From: Halomonas urumqiensis
GTDB taxonomy: Bacteria; Pseudomonadota; Gammaproteobacteria; Pseudomonadales; Halomonadaceae
NCBI RefSeq assembly: GCF_003028575.1
Contig: NZ_PYUD01000004.1
Span: 62,001 to 126,000, forward strand
Direction of reading: 5' to 3'
DNA length: 64,000 nucleotides
The position numbers and the translations under genes are program-made. Every line of letters starts with the position of its first letter. The first letter of the stretch is position 1. The notes under the pieces are model-generated. The model made no database searches, was not told where the DNA came from, and worked only from the letters and a program-made list of their open reading frames with translations. Below, one piece after another: positions 28,135 to 37,005 of this stretch.

Positions 28135-29471
28135 TCATCGAGCGCTTGCGTGCCGGTTGGGTCGAGCTGCGTCGCTACCCGTCGGCGCTGATGGGGCTTG
28201 GCATCATCGCGGGACTGTTGATGCTGGCGCTGTACACGGTGATCGCCATTCCCTATCCCCAGGCCCTGGAGGCGTGGCGAGGCGGTGAGGCATGGCGCAT
28301 GCACCCGGTGAATGCCGAGCCACTGTGGCTTGATCGGCTCAAGGGCGGGGATGCGCCGTCCACGCTGATCATCGAGCATGATGCCGAGGAGGTCGAAGAG
28401 ACGATGTTCACCGGCGGGCGGCGTCTGCGCATCCCGCTGGCCTTTGACTTCGGCTACGCTGACTTTCCCGGCGAGATGAACCTGTTCCTGCGCGCCGAGG
28501 ACCACGCCGAGGCGCCCTTCGCGAGACTTTCGTGGCTAACCCCCGATGGCCGCGACATCAGCCTCGGGGGGCATCGGCTACAGCCCCGGCACCGTGTGTC
28601 GATCTCCCAGGACCGTGAGTTGACCCGACGCCTCGGTGGCCTGGCGCCGCATATTGGCCTGTTCGCCGACCCCGCGAGTGACGCTGTGCCGGAGGTGTTG
28701 CCCGGACGCTATCGGCTGGTGCTCGATGTGGTGGTGTTCGATGAGCAGGCGGACATCGACGCCACGCTGGTCGTCTATGGCCGCGTGCATGGCATCGCCG
28801 GCACCGATCATCAGCGTCGTGAACTCAGCCTGGCGCTGATGTGGGGCACGCCGGTGGCGCTGGCCTTCGGGTTGATCGCCGCGGTCGGCACCACCCTTAC
28901 CACCCTGGTGATCGCCGCCATGGGAGTGTGGTACCGCGGCTGGGTCGATGCGCTGATCCAGCGGCTCACCGAGGTCAACATGATCCTGCCGCTGTTGCCG
29001 ATCCTGGTGATGGTCGGCACCCTTTACTCCACCAGCATCTGGCTGATGCTGGGGGTGGTAGTGGTGCTGGGTATCTTCAGTGCCGGCATCAAGACCTACC
29101 GCGCCATGCTGCTGCCGATTCGTGAGGCGCCATACATCGAGGCGGCGCGCGCCTATGGGGCCAGCGACATGCGCATCGTGTTGCGCTACATGATTCCGCG
29201 CATCCTGCCGGTGCTGATTCCCACCTTCGTGACCCTGATCCCGACCTTCGTATTCCTCGAGGCGTCGCTGGCGGTGCTTGGACTGGGAGACCCGGTGTTG
29301 CCGACCTGGGGCAAGGTGCTCAACGATGCGCAGACACAGAGTGCGCTGTACAACGGTTACACCTACTGGGTGGTGGCGCCGGCATTGTTGCTGATGCTCA
29401 CCGGGCTTGGTTTCGCGATGCTCGGCTTTGCCATGGATCGGGTCTTCAACCCACGCCTGAGGAACCTGTGA
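28131..29471 (+). CDS. Peptide-type ABC permease (DppC-like) with large periplasmic insert
   Basis: A 446-residue permease. Helix 1 (about 18-40) is followed by a soluble insert of roughly 195 residues (about 45-240) rich in beta-strand pattern, then five helices with the EAA loop EAARAYGASDMRIVLRYMIPRI. DppC proteins are usually around 300 residues, so the insert is unusual; it could contact the oversized binding protein. Overlapping start and stop codons on both sides show tight coupling in the importer operon. Confidence 0.83.
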   Translation: MIIERLRAGWVELRRYPSALMGLGIIAGLLMLALYTVIAIPYPQALEAWRGGEAWRMHPVNAEPLWLDRLKGGDAPSTLIIEHDAEEVEETMFTGGRRLRIPLAFDFGYADFPGEMNLFLRAEDHAEAPFARLSWLTPDGRDISLGGHRLQPRHRVSISQDRELTRRLGGLAPHIGLFADPASDAVPEVLPGRYRLVLDVVVFDEQADIDATLVVYGRVHGIAGTDHQRRELSLALMWGTPVALAFGLIAAVGTTLTTLVIAAMGVWYRGWVDALIQRLTEVNMILPLLPILVMVGTLYSTSIWLMLGVVVVLGIFSAGIKTYRAMLLPIREAPYIEAARAYGASDMRIVLRYMIPRILPVLIPTFVTLIPTFVFLEASLAVLGLGDPVLPTWGKVLNDAQTQSALYNGYTYWVVAPALLLMLTGLGFAMLGFAMDRVFNPRLRNL

Positions 29472-30496
29472 TGGCGGATGCGAGCCTGCTGCGAGTCGAC
29501 GACCTGGCACTGCATTACCAGACCAGAAACGGGGTGGTGCGTGCGGTGGATGGGGTGAGTTTCGACATCCAGCGCGGTGAAGCGCTGGTGATCCTCGGTG
29601 AGTCCGGGTGTGGCAAGAGTTCGCTTGCCAAGACCCTGATGCGAGTGCTGCCGCGCAATGTCCACCACGTTGGCGGACGCGTCACGCTGGATGGTGTCGA
29701 GATCAGTGCGCTGCCCGATGAACGCTTTCGCCGTGACGTGCAGTGGTCGCGCATGGCGCTGGTGATGCAGGCCTCGATGAATGCCCTCAACCCGGTGGTC
29801 AAGGTGGGCGCGCAGGTCGCCGAGCCGCTACGCGTGCTGCGCCGCTGGCCGCGCCGCCGGGCACTCGAACGGGCGGCCGAGGTGTTTGCGCTGGTGGGGC
29901 TTTCGAATGATTTCATGACCCGCTACCCCTTCGAGCTCTCCGGGGGAATGCGCCAGCGCGCGGTCCTGGCCATGGCACTGGTGGCCGAGCCGGACCTGGT
30001 GATCCTCGATGAGCCGACTTCGGCGCTCGATGTACTGACCCAGGCCAGCATCATGAACGTGCTCAAGCGCGTGAAGCGTGAGCTTGGCACCAGCTTCATT
30101 CTCATCACCCATGACGTGGCGACCTCGAGCGAGCTTGCCGACCGCGTGGCACTGATGTACGCCGGTGAGCTGGTGGAAGTCTGTGATGCGCGGCGCTTCT
30201 TCAGCGAGCCCGCCCACCCCTATTCCCGCATGCTGATGGCAAGCGTACCCAGGCTTCGTCAGCGCGAGCGGCCGCAGTCGATTCCCGGACAGCCACCTAG
30301 CCTGCTGTGGCCCCCGGCCGGCTGCCGTTTCGCCGCACGCTGCCCCGAGCGTTTCGCCAGTTGCGATCACAGCCCGCCGGCGCTGCCACTGCACGAGCGT
30401 CACCGGGTACGCTGCTGGTTGCATGCCCTCGACAACGCCAGCCCGGTGAGCGATGGCCCGCGATCGACGGGAGAGGAGGGCACCCATGATCGATAG
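29471..30496 (+). CDS. Peptide-type ABC ATPase (DppD-like)
   Basis: A 341-residue ATPase with Walker A (GESGCGKSS), signature (LSGGMRQR) and Walker B (LVILDEPTSALD) motifs, and the C-terminal oligopeptide-transport domain with its cysteine cluster (PAGCRFAARCPERFASC), typical of DppD/OppD and compatible with an iron-sulfur or metal site. It starts at the TGATG junction with the preceding permease; a GTG three bases upstream is equivalent. It overlaps the second ATPase gene by 11 bp. Confidence 0.88.
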   Translation: MADASLLRVDDLALHYQTRNGVVRAVDGVSFDIQRGEALVILGESGCGKSSLAKTLMRVLPRNVHHVGGRVTLDGVEISALPDERFRRDVQWSRMALVMQASMNALNPVVKVGAQVAEPLRVLRRWPRRRALERAAEVFALVGLSNDFMTRYPFELSGGMRQRAVLAMALVAEPDLVILDEPTSALDVLTQASIMNVLKRVKRELGTSFILITHDVATSSELADRVALMYAGELVEVCDARRFFSEPAHPYSRMLMASVPRLRQRERPQSIPGQPPSLLWPPAGCRFAARCPERFASCDHSPPALPLHERHRVRCWLHALDNASPVSDGPRSTGEEGTHDR

Positions 30497-31490
30497 CGCT
30501 ACCTCGGCAGGCCGGCGAGTGCCACTGCTCGAGGTCGATGACCTGCATACCTGGTTCGAGTTGCGCCAGTGGGGATTCAGGCGGGTGGGCACCGTGCACG
30601 CGGTGGATGGTGTCAGCCTGGCGCTTGCCCACGGCGAGGCGGTGGCCTTCGTCGGCGAGAGTGGCTGTGGCAAGAGTTCGCTTGCCCGCACCTTGCTCGG
30701 CCTGCACCGGCCTACCCAGGGCGAGGTGCGCTTCGATGGCCAGGCGCTGGCAGGGCTCGGCAAGGCTGACATGAAGGCCTATCGCGCCAAGGTTGGCTAT
30801 GTGCAACAGGACCCGTTTGGCGCCTTGCCACCGTTTCTGGATGTGCGGCGCATTCTCGCCGAGCCGTTGATCGTGCATGGGGTGACGGATCGCACCGAGC
30901 GGGAGCGACGCATTCGCGCGGTGTTGGAGGAGGTCAGGCTGGGGCCAGTGGATGAAGTGCTGGGCAAGTTCCCGCACATGCTCAGCGGCGGCCAGCAGCA
31001 GCGCGTGGTGATCGCCCGGGCGCTGGTTCTCGAGCCCGTGATGATCATCGCCGACGAGCCTGTATCGATGCTCGATGCATCGGTGCGGGTCGAGATTCTC
31101 GATCTACTGCGGCGCATTCAGAGCGAACGAGAACTGACCCTGGTGTTCATCACCCACGACTTGTCCACCGTGCGCCACTACGCCGAGCGGATCTTCGTGA
31201 TGTACGCCGGCAGGGTGGTGGAGAGCGCGCCGGTGGATGAGTTGCTCGATCACCCCCAGCACCCTTACACCCTGGCACTGCTCTCGGCACTCTCCGACCC
31301 GGACGCCGACAATGCCCTGCGGCTGCGCGAGGTGCCAGGCGGCGAGCCACCGAGCCTGATTCATCCACCGAGTGGGTGCCGTTTTCACCCGCGCTGCCCG
31401 CAGGCCATGGCCGGGCTCTGCGATCGCGACGAGCCAATCGAGTTCACCCCCCGCCCAGGGCATGTCTCGGCCTGCTGGCTGTACCAGTGA
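30486..31490 (+). CDS. Peptide-type ABC ATPase (DppF-like)
   Basis: A 334-residue partner ATPase with Walker A (GESGCGKSS), signature (LSGGQQQR), Walker B (MIIADEPVSMLD) and the C-terminal cysteine segment (PSGCRFHPRCPQAMAGLC). It pairs with the DppD-like ATPase as a heterodimer energising the two permeases. The ATG at 30486 has GAGAGGAGGG at 6 bp. It is the last gene of the importer; the next gene is convergent after 20 bp. Confidence 0.88.
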   Translation: MIDSATSAGRRVPLLEVDDLHTWFELRQWGFRRVGTVHAVDGVSLALAHGEAVAFVGESGCGKSSLARTLLGLHRPTQGEVRFDGQALAGLGKADMKAYRAKVGYVQQDPFGALPPFLDVRRILAEPLIVHGVTDRTERERRIRAVLEEVRLGPVDEVLGKFPHMLSGGQQQRVVIARALVLEPVMIIADEPVSMLDASVRVEILDLLRRIQSERELTLVFITHDLSTVRHYAERIFVMYAGRVVESAPVDELLDHPQHPYTLALLSALSDPDADNALRLREVPGGEPPSLIHPPSGCRFHPRCPQAMAGLCDRDEPIEFTPRPGHVSACWLYQ

Positions 31491-31510
31491 ATGTCCCGCG
31501 GGAATGCCGG

Positions 31511-32683
31511 TCAATCCGCCTCCCTGTCGGCCAGCCACGCCTCGAAGAAGGCCTGTATGCGTTCATGGGTGCCGGCGTACCAGGCCTCGTCCTTGATCAC
31601 CACCCGTTGTGCATTGAGCGGATGGGTGGGAATGTGCAGGCGCATGTCGGCGCCGCTTTCGGGGTGCTCGGTCACTCGCAGGCTGGCCGAGCGGCGTGCC
31701 GGCCCATAGGGAATATGGCGGGCCAGTTCCGCCTGGCGTTCGGTACTGGTGGCAAAACGCAGGAATTTCCGCGCGGCATCCGGGTTTGGTGCACCGCGTG
31801 GAATCACCCAGGTTTCGTGCTCCTGCACCTGGCCATCCCATAGAATCTCGATGGGTGCCTCGGCGTTGACCATGGCGTCGAAGAAGCGCCCGTTGTAGCC
31901 GGAAGCCATCACCACGGCCCCGCTGGTCAGCAGCTCCACAGGCGTTTGGCCATCCTGCCACCAGCGGATATCGGGGAGTTCCCCTAGCCGGTCGAGGGCC
32001 AGTCGCAGGCCACGCCGGGTGCTCAGCAAGCGGTAGAGCTCCTGGTGGGGCACGTCATAGGCCAGCAGTGCCCATTCCATGTTGGCCGCGGCACTGCGTT
32101 TCAGGGCGCGGGGGCCGGGGAAACGCTGTGCATCGAACAGATCATCGATGGAGGTAGGGCGTCGCCCGGGAAAGGCGTCGGTGCGGTAGGCCACCACCGT
32201 GGCAAACAGGCTGTGGGTAATGGCGCAGCGGCTCAATGAACCGGGCAGGAAGTCCTGAATCGGTGGGGTTCCCTCCGGTGAGGGTGCAAGCAGGCTCGGT
32301 GCCAGCGGTTGCAGCAGCCCCTCGTGACACGCCGCCATGGCATCGCTCTTGGTCATGTCGATGATGTCCCAGGGCACCTCGCCCTCGGCCTCTGCACGCC
32401 GCAGTTCGTCGATGCCACCAGCGTATTGCATGACCTCGACCGGACGACCGGTTGCGGCGCTGAAGGGGGCAAACAATGCCTGCTGCTGGGCCCGCTCATA
32501 GGCGCCCCCCCAACTGAGTACGCGCAAGGTAGCCTTGTCCGATGCCTGGCCGACTGGCGACACCAGCAGCAGCGCTACCAGCAGCCATACCAGCGAACCG
32601 GGAAGCCCTGGACTCGTTGCCAGTGAACCTGCACGTGGCAGGTCGGGGTTTCCTCTTGCATGTCTCGGATCAACCGCTGCCAT
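31511..32683 (-). CDS. PotD-like extracellular binding protein (orphan)
   Basis: A 390-residue family 1 binding protein of the spermidine/putrescine or iron type: signal peptide with hydrophobic core (WLLVALLLVSPVGQAS), then LRVLSWGGAYERAQQQALFAPF and PWDIIDMTKSDAMAACHEG. No permease or ATPase of its own lies beside it. Instead its start overlaps the end of the ClC gene by 14 bp, so the two are translationally coupled. The ligand is unknown. Confidence 0.78.
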   Translation of the reverse strand: MAAVDPRHARGNPDLPRAGSLATSPGLPGSLVWLLVALLLVSPVGQASDKATLRVLSWGGAYERAQQQALFAPFSAATGRPVEVMQYAGGIDELRRAEAEGEVPWDIIDMTKSDAMAACHEGLLQPLAPSLLAPSPEGTPPIQDFLPGSLSRCAITHSLFATVVAYRTDAFPGRRPTSIDDLFDAQRFPGPRALKRSAAANMEWALLAYDVPHQELYRLLSTRRGLRLALDRLGELPDIRWWQDGQTPVELLTSGAVVMASGYNGRFFDAMVNAEAPIEILWDGQVQEHETWVIPRGAPNPDAARKFLRFATSTERQAELARHIPYGPARRSASLRVTEHPESGADMRLHIPTHPLNAQRVVIKDEAWYAGTHERIQAFFEAWLADREAD

Positions 32684-34427
32684 GTTCTTCCCGCCTCAGT
32701 TCCTCGCTGCTTTGCAGATAGGCTCGCGCGATGCTGGTTTCGGTCACCACGCCAAGCAGACGACCCTGCTCGTCCACCAGTGGCAGGGCTTCGCCGCTGA
32801 CCTCCTGGAGCTCTGCCATGGCGTCCCACAGCGAGGTCGCGGGCGAAAGCCGGGGGCGCGGCGACTCGGGGATGTCCCCCAGACGCTTGCGGTGCTCACC
32901 GTTTTCTCTTGCCGCCTCCAGTTCGGCGAGGCTCACGCAGCCCACGTAATGGCCATGGTCGTCCACCAGGAAGGCTTCGCCATGGCGTGCCTGGCCAAGC
33001 GCGAAGATCGCATCGCCGACGGTGGTGCCGGGAGGCAGTGTCACGCAATCGGATGATTTCAGTTCCGCCACCGCCGTGCGGCGCAGCAGGGCACGGCCAC
33101 GCCCCGCCGAGAGATCCAGGCCACGCCGCTCGAGCTGGATGTCGAACAGCGAACGGCCGAATAGCTGGGCGGCAATGGGGCTTGCCAGTGTGACGCTGGC
33201 AAGCGCCGCGGTGGTCAGTGCGTAGCTGCCGGTCAGTTCGAAGACGATCAGCAGGGTGGTCAGGGGAGCGCCGATTACCGGGGCGGTGACGGCCACCATG
33301 CCGCACACCGCATAGAAGACAAAGGTATCGAGCTGGGCACCGCTGAGCTGGGCCACCAGGCTGCCACACAGCGCGCCGAATAGCGTGCCGATGACCAGTG
33401 CGGGGCTGAACACGCCGCCGCTGAAGCCCATGCCCAGGCAGAGTGCCGTGGCCAACAACTTGAGCACCAGTACCAGCACCAGTTCGCCTGCCCCGAAGGC
33501 CCCGGCGATGGTAGCGAAGCGCAGGGTCTCCTGGCCCATGCCGAGGATATCGGGCACCTGCAGTGCCACAAGCCCCAGCAGGGCTCCGGCCATTGCAGGG
33601 CGCAGTTCCCGGGGAACCGGCAGGCGGTTCGCCAACTGCCCGGTGGCGAGGATCGCTCGCATGTAGCCGCCCGCCACCAGGGCGCCAAGCGCGCCAATGA
33701 CCAGGAAGGCCGCGAATTCCCAGGGGCGTGGCAGGACGGTGTCTCCGACGTGAAATAGTGCGCCTCTCTCCAGTACGTTGGTGGCGATGACATGCCCGAC
33801 GATGGCCGCCGCGGCCACCGGTGCGAAGGCCCGCAGGGCGTAGTGACGCAGCACCACTTCATGGGCGAAGACAATGCCGGCAAGCGGTGCGTTGAAGGCG
33901 CAGGCAATGGCCGATGCCACCCCGCAGGCGATGGTGATGTTGTCATCGGAGCGCCCCAGTCTCAGCAGCCTTGCACCCAGCGAACCCAAGGTGGCACCCA
34001 GGTGCACCAGCGGCCCGTATTGGCCCACCGAGGCGCCGCTGCCAAGCGAGACGATGGCGCTGAGTGCCGAGAGGCCGCCGGCCCTGGCGGGTAGCCGGCC
34101 AGCTCGGGTCTGCACCGCGGCGATCACATCGGCCGGGGTGTGGGGGCGCTGCTCGGGAATGGCGCGATGCAAAAGACCGACGACCAGCCCGCCGGTGGCG
34201 GGCACCAGCAAAGTGGCTGCCATCAACACGCCCGGGTGATCGAACATCATCCGGCTGCGAGGTGAGATCAACAGCCAATCGTTGAGCCACAGCACCGCGC
34301 TGACGAATGCGGTGGACAGCAGGCCCGCGGCGCCACCGATCAGCGCCCCGAACAGCACCAGGCCGAGGAAGCGCAACATTCCAAGCGCTCCCTGGGCGTT
34401 GCCGCGAACCGAGGAAGGTATGCTCAT
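32670..34427 (-). CDS. ClC-family chloride channel/transporter with two CBS domains
   Basis: A 585-residue protein: ClC membrane domain (about 15-430) and two C-terminal CBS domains (about 445-565, SSDCVTLPPGTTVGDAIF and PRPRLSPATSLWDAMAELQ). The GGVFSPALVIG loop of the family is present. In place of the usual GxEGP motif the sequence reads GQYGP, so the gating glutamate (E148 in the E. coli exchanger) is Tyr137. The usual GSGIP loop is not evident. Lack of the glutamate suggests uncoupled, channel-like conduction, possibly regulated by nucleotides at the CBS domains. It is the first gene of a two-gene unit. Confidence 0.88.
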   Translation of the reverse strand: MSIPSSVRGNAQGALGMLRFLGLVLFGALIGGAAGLLSTAFVSAVLWLNDWLLISPRSRMMFDHPGVLMAATLLVPATGGLVVGLLHRAIPEQRPHTPADVIAAVQTRAGRLPARAGGLSALSAIVSLGSGASVGQYGPLVHLGATLGSLGARLLRLGRSDDNITIACGVASAIACAFNAPLAGIVFAHEVVLRHYALRAFAPVAAAAIVGHVIATNVLERGALFHVGDTVLPRPWEFAAFLVIGALGALVAGGYMRAILATGQLANRLPVPRELRPAMAGALLGLVALQVPDILGMGQETLRFATIAGAFGAGELVLVLVLKLLATALCLGMGFSGGVFSPALVIGTLFGALCGSLVAQLSGAQLDTFVFYAVCGMVAVTAPVIGAPLTTLLIVFELTGSYALTTAALASVTLASPIAAQLFGRSLFDIQLERRGLDLSAGRGRALLRRTAVAELKSSDCVTLPPGTTVGDAIFALGQARHGEAFLVDDHGHYVGCVSLAELEAARENGEHRKRLGDIPESPRPRLSPATSLWDAMAELQEVSGEALPLVDEQGRLLGVVTETSIARAYLQSSEELRREEHGSG

Positions 34428-34559
34428 GCATTAGGTGTAAGCGCCGTGCCGCGTGTGGGCAAGGCGCGTGGCGAGTTATCGGTGCGTGGGCACAGTCTGG
34501 GCGAGCGGTGATGGGTGATCAGGCATGGGCCTGGGGCGCGAGCGCTGTCACGACTGACC

Positions 34560-34970
34560 TCAGGCGCTCTGGGCCTCGGTCTTGCCGAAGCGGCGATTCA
34601 GCCAAGCATTGATGGCGTCGGATTCGTAGAGCCATTCACTGTCGCCCTGCTCGCCTGCGATCTTCAGGCAGGGCACTTTGACCCGGCCACCGCCGAGTTG
34701 GAGTTCCAGGCGATGGTTGGGGTCGAGCTTGGCGTCGCGCAGTTCAATATCCAGCCCGAGGCGCGCCATCTCCTTGCGTACCTTGATGCAGAACGGGCAA
34801 CTACGAAACTGGTAGAGCGCGAGTTGTTGGCAGGACGCATCCACCTCGGCCTGTTCTTCGGCACTGCGTTCGATGGCTTGTTGCGGCGTCGACAGGCGCT
34901 CACCGAGCAGCATCACAGGAGCCAGCACCAGGCGCAGGCCACGGAAGAAATAGCGAATCAGGGTTCTCAT
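34560..34970 (-). CDS. Glutaredoxin/GST N-terminal-like membrane-anchored protein
   Basis: A 136-residue protein with an N-terminal hydrophobic helix (about 5-22), then a glutaredoxin-like fold carrying a CPFC active site (YQFRSCPFCIKVRKEM) and the cis-Pro region (VKVPCLKI), ending in EWLYESDAINAWLNRRF. A thiol-disulfide oxidoreductase or glutathionylated-substrate role at the membrane is likely. The ATG at 34970 has GAGGTGG upstream; an extended start at 35036 is less likely. Confidence 0.8.
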   Translation of the reverse strand: MRTLIRYFFRGLRLVLAPVMLLGERLSTPQQAIERSAEEQAEVDASCQQLALYQFRSCPFCIKVRKEMARLGLDIELRDAKLDPNHRLELQLGGGRVKVPCLKIAGEQGDSEWLYESDAINAWLNRRFGKTEAQSA

Positions 34971-35047
34971 TGGCGAAAGCCACCTCAATGATCGAAAAAC
35001 GCACTCATGATGCCTGCCAGCAGCGGGTGATGCCATTCCGGACTTTT

Positions 35048-36256
35048 TCAGGGCGATGCGGCGGGAAATCTCACCGTAAGTGAGCGGGTTTCACCATCAC
35101 GGCGGACTTCCAGTGGCAAGAGCGTGCCGGCCGGCTGTCGCTGCACCAGGGTGGCGAACTCCGCTGATGATGCGATGCGTTGGCCCGCCGCCAGCACGAT
35201 CACGTCACCCTCGCGCAGGTCATTGGCCACGGCGATGCTGCCTGGGGCGATGCCGGTGATCCTCACGCCGTTGTCGTGGGGTGCCAGCAGCACCCCCAGG
35301 CGTTGCGGAGGTGGAGGCGCGAAACGGCGCTCATCACCTAGCAGGTAGAGCGCATCGGCGATACCGGCGGGCGCGTCACAAGCGGTTTCGGCGCGCCAGG
35401 GCAGCAACGTGCTGTGCGCATCGATGCCCAGGTCCGACAACTGCCAGGGAACGCCGTGGCCATGAACAAGGTGTCCCTGGCCGATCAATGCCACCACCAG
35501 GTTGTCGCCGTCACTGGCCTCGGCCAGGGCGCTTGCCATGGCCCGGTCCCACACCAGCTGCGCATTGATGAAGCGCTCGAGCGCTTCGGTGTCGTCATCA
35601 GCCACCGGATGCCTGGCATACACATCGGCCAACGCCTGCCGGTACTCGTCTGAGGCGGGGGCGGGCGGGGTGATGCCATGGCGTTGGGTCGCGGGTACCG
35701 CCGACCAGCCTTGCTCGGTCAGCCTCTGGCGAAGCGCGGGAGTCACATTGAGTGCCACCAGTTCAATGCGCTGCATGCGCGCGAAATGCAGGATGGGCAG
35801 GTAAAGCGCCGGGTCGAACCCCCAGGCCTGCTGCCAGCCACTGGCATCGAGAAATGCCGCCTCGTCGAGTTCGCCGGCCACCCAGGCATCCAGCGCCGGC
35901 TGGGCCTCGCGGGGCAGCATCTCAAGGCCGATCACCATGTCGGGTGACAGTGCATGAAGAGCCGCCAGGGTATGCAATTGCCAACGGTGATGGGCCAGTT
36001 GATCATGCCGCTCGCCAAGCAGTACCACGCGCTGCTGCGCCGCTTGAGCCAGCAGCGTGTCGCTTGCCACCACCTGGCCATCTCGCTGCCATTGTCCGGG
36101 GTCGGCAGCGCAGTCGCTGGCCTGTACCGGAAGGCCAATGCCGGTTGCCAGGACCAGGGCCAGGGCAAGCGACAACCAATGTCCGCGCGCTCGCCAGGTG
36201 CCTCGTGAACAGAGCGAGGCGGGCGGGCGATGGATCACACGGCGAAAGCGGGGCAT
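35048..36256 (-). CDS. ChaN-family protein with C-terminal PDZ domain
   Basis: A 402-residue exported protein. A signal peptide (hydrophobic core SLALALVLATGIGLPVQAS) is followed by a ChaN/Tiki-like domain (VVLLGERHDQLAHHRWQL, GLEMLPREAQPALDAW), the fold linked to haem or iron binding and to peptidase-like Tiki proteins. A PDZ domain follows (about 310-400, GVRITGIAPGSIAVANDLREGDVI). PDZ suggests binding of a protein C-terminus in the periplasm. The ATG at 36256 has AGGAG at 6 bp; an ATG 51 bp upstream is discarded. Confidence 0.85.
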   Translation of the reverse strand: MPRFRRVIHRPPASLCSRGTWRARGHWLSLALALVLATGIGLPVQASDCAADPGQWQRDGQVVASDTLLAQAAQQRVVLLGERHDQLAHHRWQLHTLAALHALSPDMVIGLEMLPREAQPALDAWVAGELDEAAFLDASGWQQAWGFDPALYLPILHFARMQRIELVALNVTPALRQRLTEQGWSAVPATQRHGITPPAPASDEYRQALADVYARHPVADDDTEALERFINAQLVWDRAMASALAEASDGDNLVVALIGQGHLVHGHGVPWQLSDLGIDAHSTLLPWRAETACDAPAGIADALYLLGDERRFAPPPPQRLGVLLAPHDNGVRITGIAPGSIAVANDLREGDVIVLAAGQRIASSAEFATLVQRQPAGTLLPLEVRRDGETRSLTVRFPAASP

Positions 36257-36363
36257 GGTGGCTCCTGGTGGGGAATTAGCTGTCGTCTGCAACCTTATCG
36301 CGCCCATGAAAAGGCCGCGAGCCTTGCAGGCCGCGGCCGGAAGAGAGTGTCGAGCCGGGCGGG

Positions 36364-36834
36364 TCAGTAGTGCCGGCTGAACCGCCCGTGAGGCACGTCG
36401 TGCATCAGTCTGTCGAACTCGCGCCCGCTCATGTGCACCAGGGTTTCGTGGTCACCGGCATCGAAGTAGATGTCGGGTTGATGGCGCAACATGTCGTCGA
36501 TGTAGACCTGCAAGCCGTAGGCCTGGCCGACCGGCATGGTGGCGCCGGGGTCACAGTCGCTGAAGTGCCGCTTGATCTGATCTTCCGAGGCCAGTTCGAC
36601 CTTTTCGCTGAACAGCCGGGAGAGCTGGTCGAGATCGGCGTCACAGGAACTCGGCACGACAGCGAGGCGGTAACCGGAGTCGCTATGCAGCATGACGGCC
36701 TTGGCCATGCGGTCGCCTGAGATATGCGCTTTCTCGGCGATCCTGCTGGTGGTGGTTTCATGGGGGTGGGGGAGTTCCTCGAAGTCGATATCGCACGACG
36801 TCAAGTAGTCCCGGATGGTCATCGGTATGCTCAT
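36364..36834 (-). CDS. YbaK/ProX-type aminoacyl-tRNA deacylase-like protein
   Basis: A 156-residue protein of the YbaK/aminoacyl-tRNA editing domain family (ELPHPHETTTSRIAEKAHISGDRMAKAVMLH; DPGATMPVGQAYGLQVYID; HMSGREFDRLM). Free-standing members hydrolyse mischarged tRNAs in the cytoplasm, but members with this histidine-containing N-terminus are not well characterised. AGGAGA precedes the ATG. It lies upstream of the ChaN-PDZ gene on the same strand with a 107 bp gap, so it probably forms a separate unit. Confidence 0.82.
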   Translation of the reverse strand: MSIPMTIRDYLTSCDIDFEELPHPHETTTSRIAEKAHISGDRMAKAVMLHSDSGYRLAVVPSSCDADLDQLSRLFSEKVELASEDQIKRHFSDCDPGATMPVGQAYGLQVYIDDMLRHQPDIYFDAGDHETLVHMSGREFDRLMHDVPHGRFSRHY

Positions 36835-37005
36835 GACACACTCTCCTGCGGCCGCTTGGCCGACTGACGCTCGGGTAATGGCTCCCTTCCGATATCTCTC
36901 TCCATATTCGAAGGATAGCCGCGTTCAAACGCTGGGTCATGGCGCTTTACGTCGGGTGGTGGCACTGTTGGGCCAAGGCCGAACAGGCAACCGGGAGCCA
37001 GTGAC

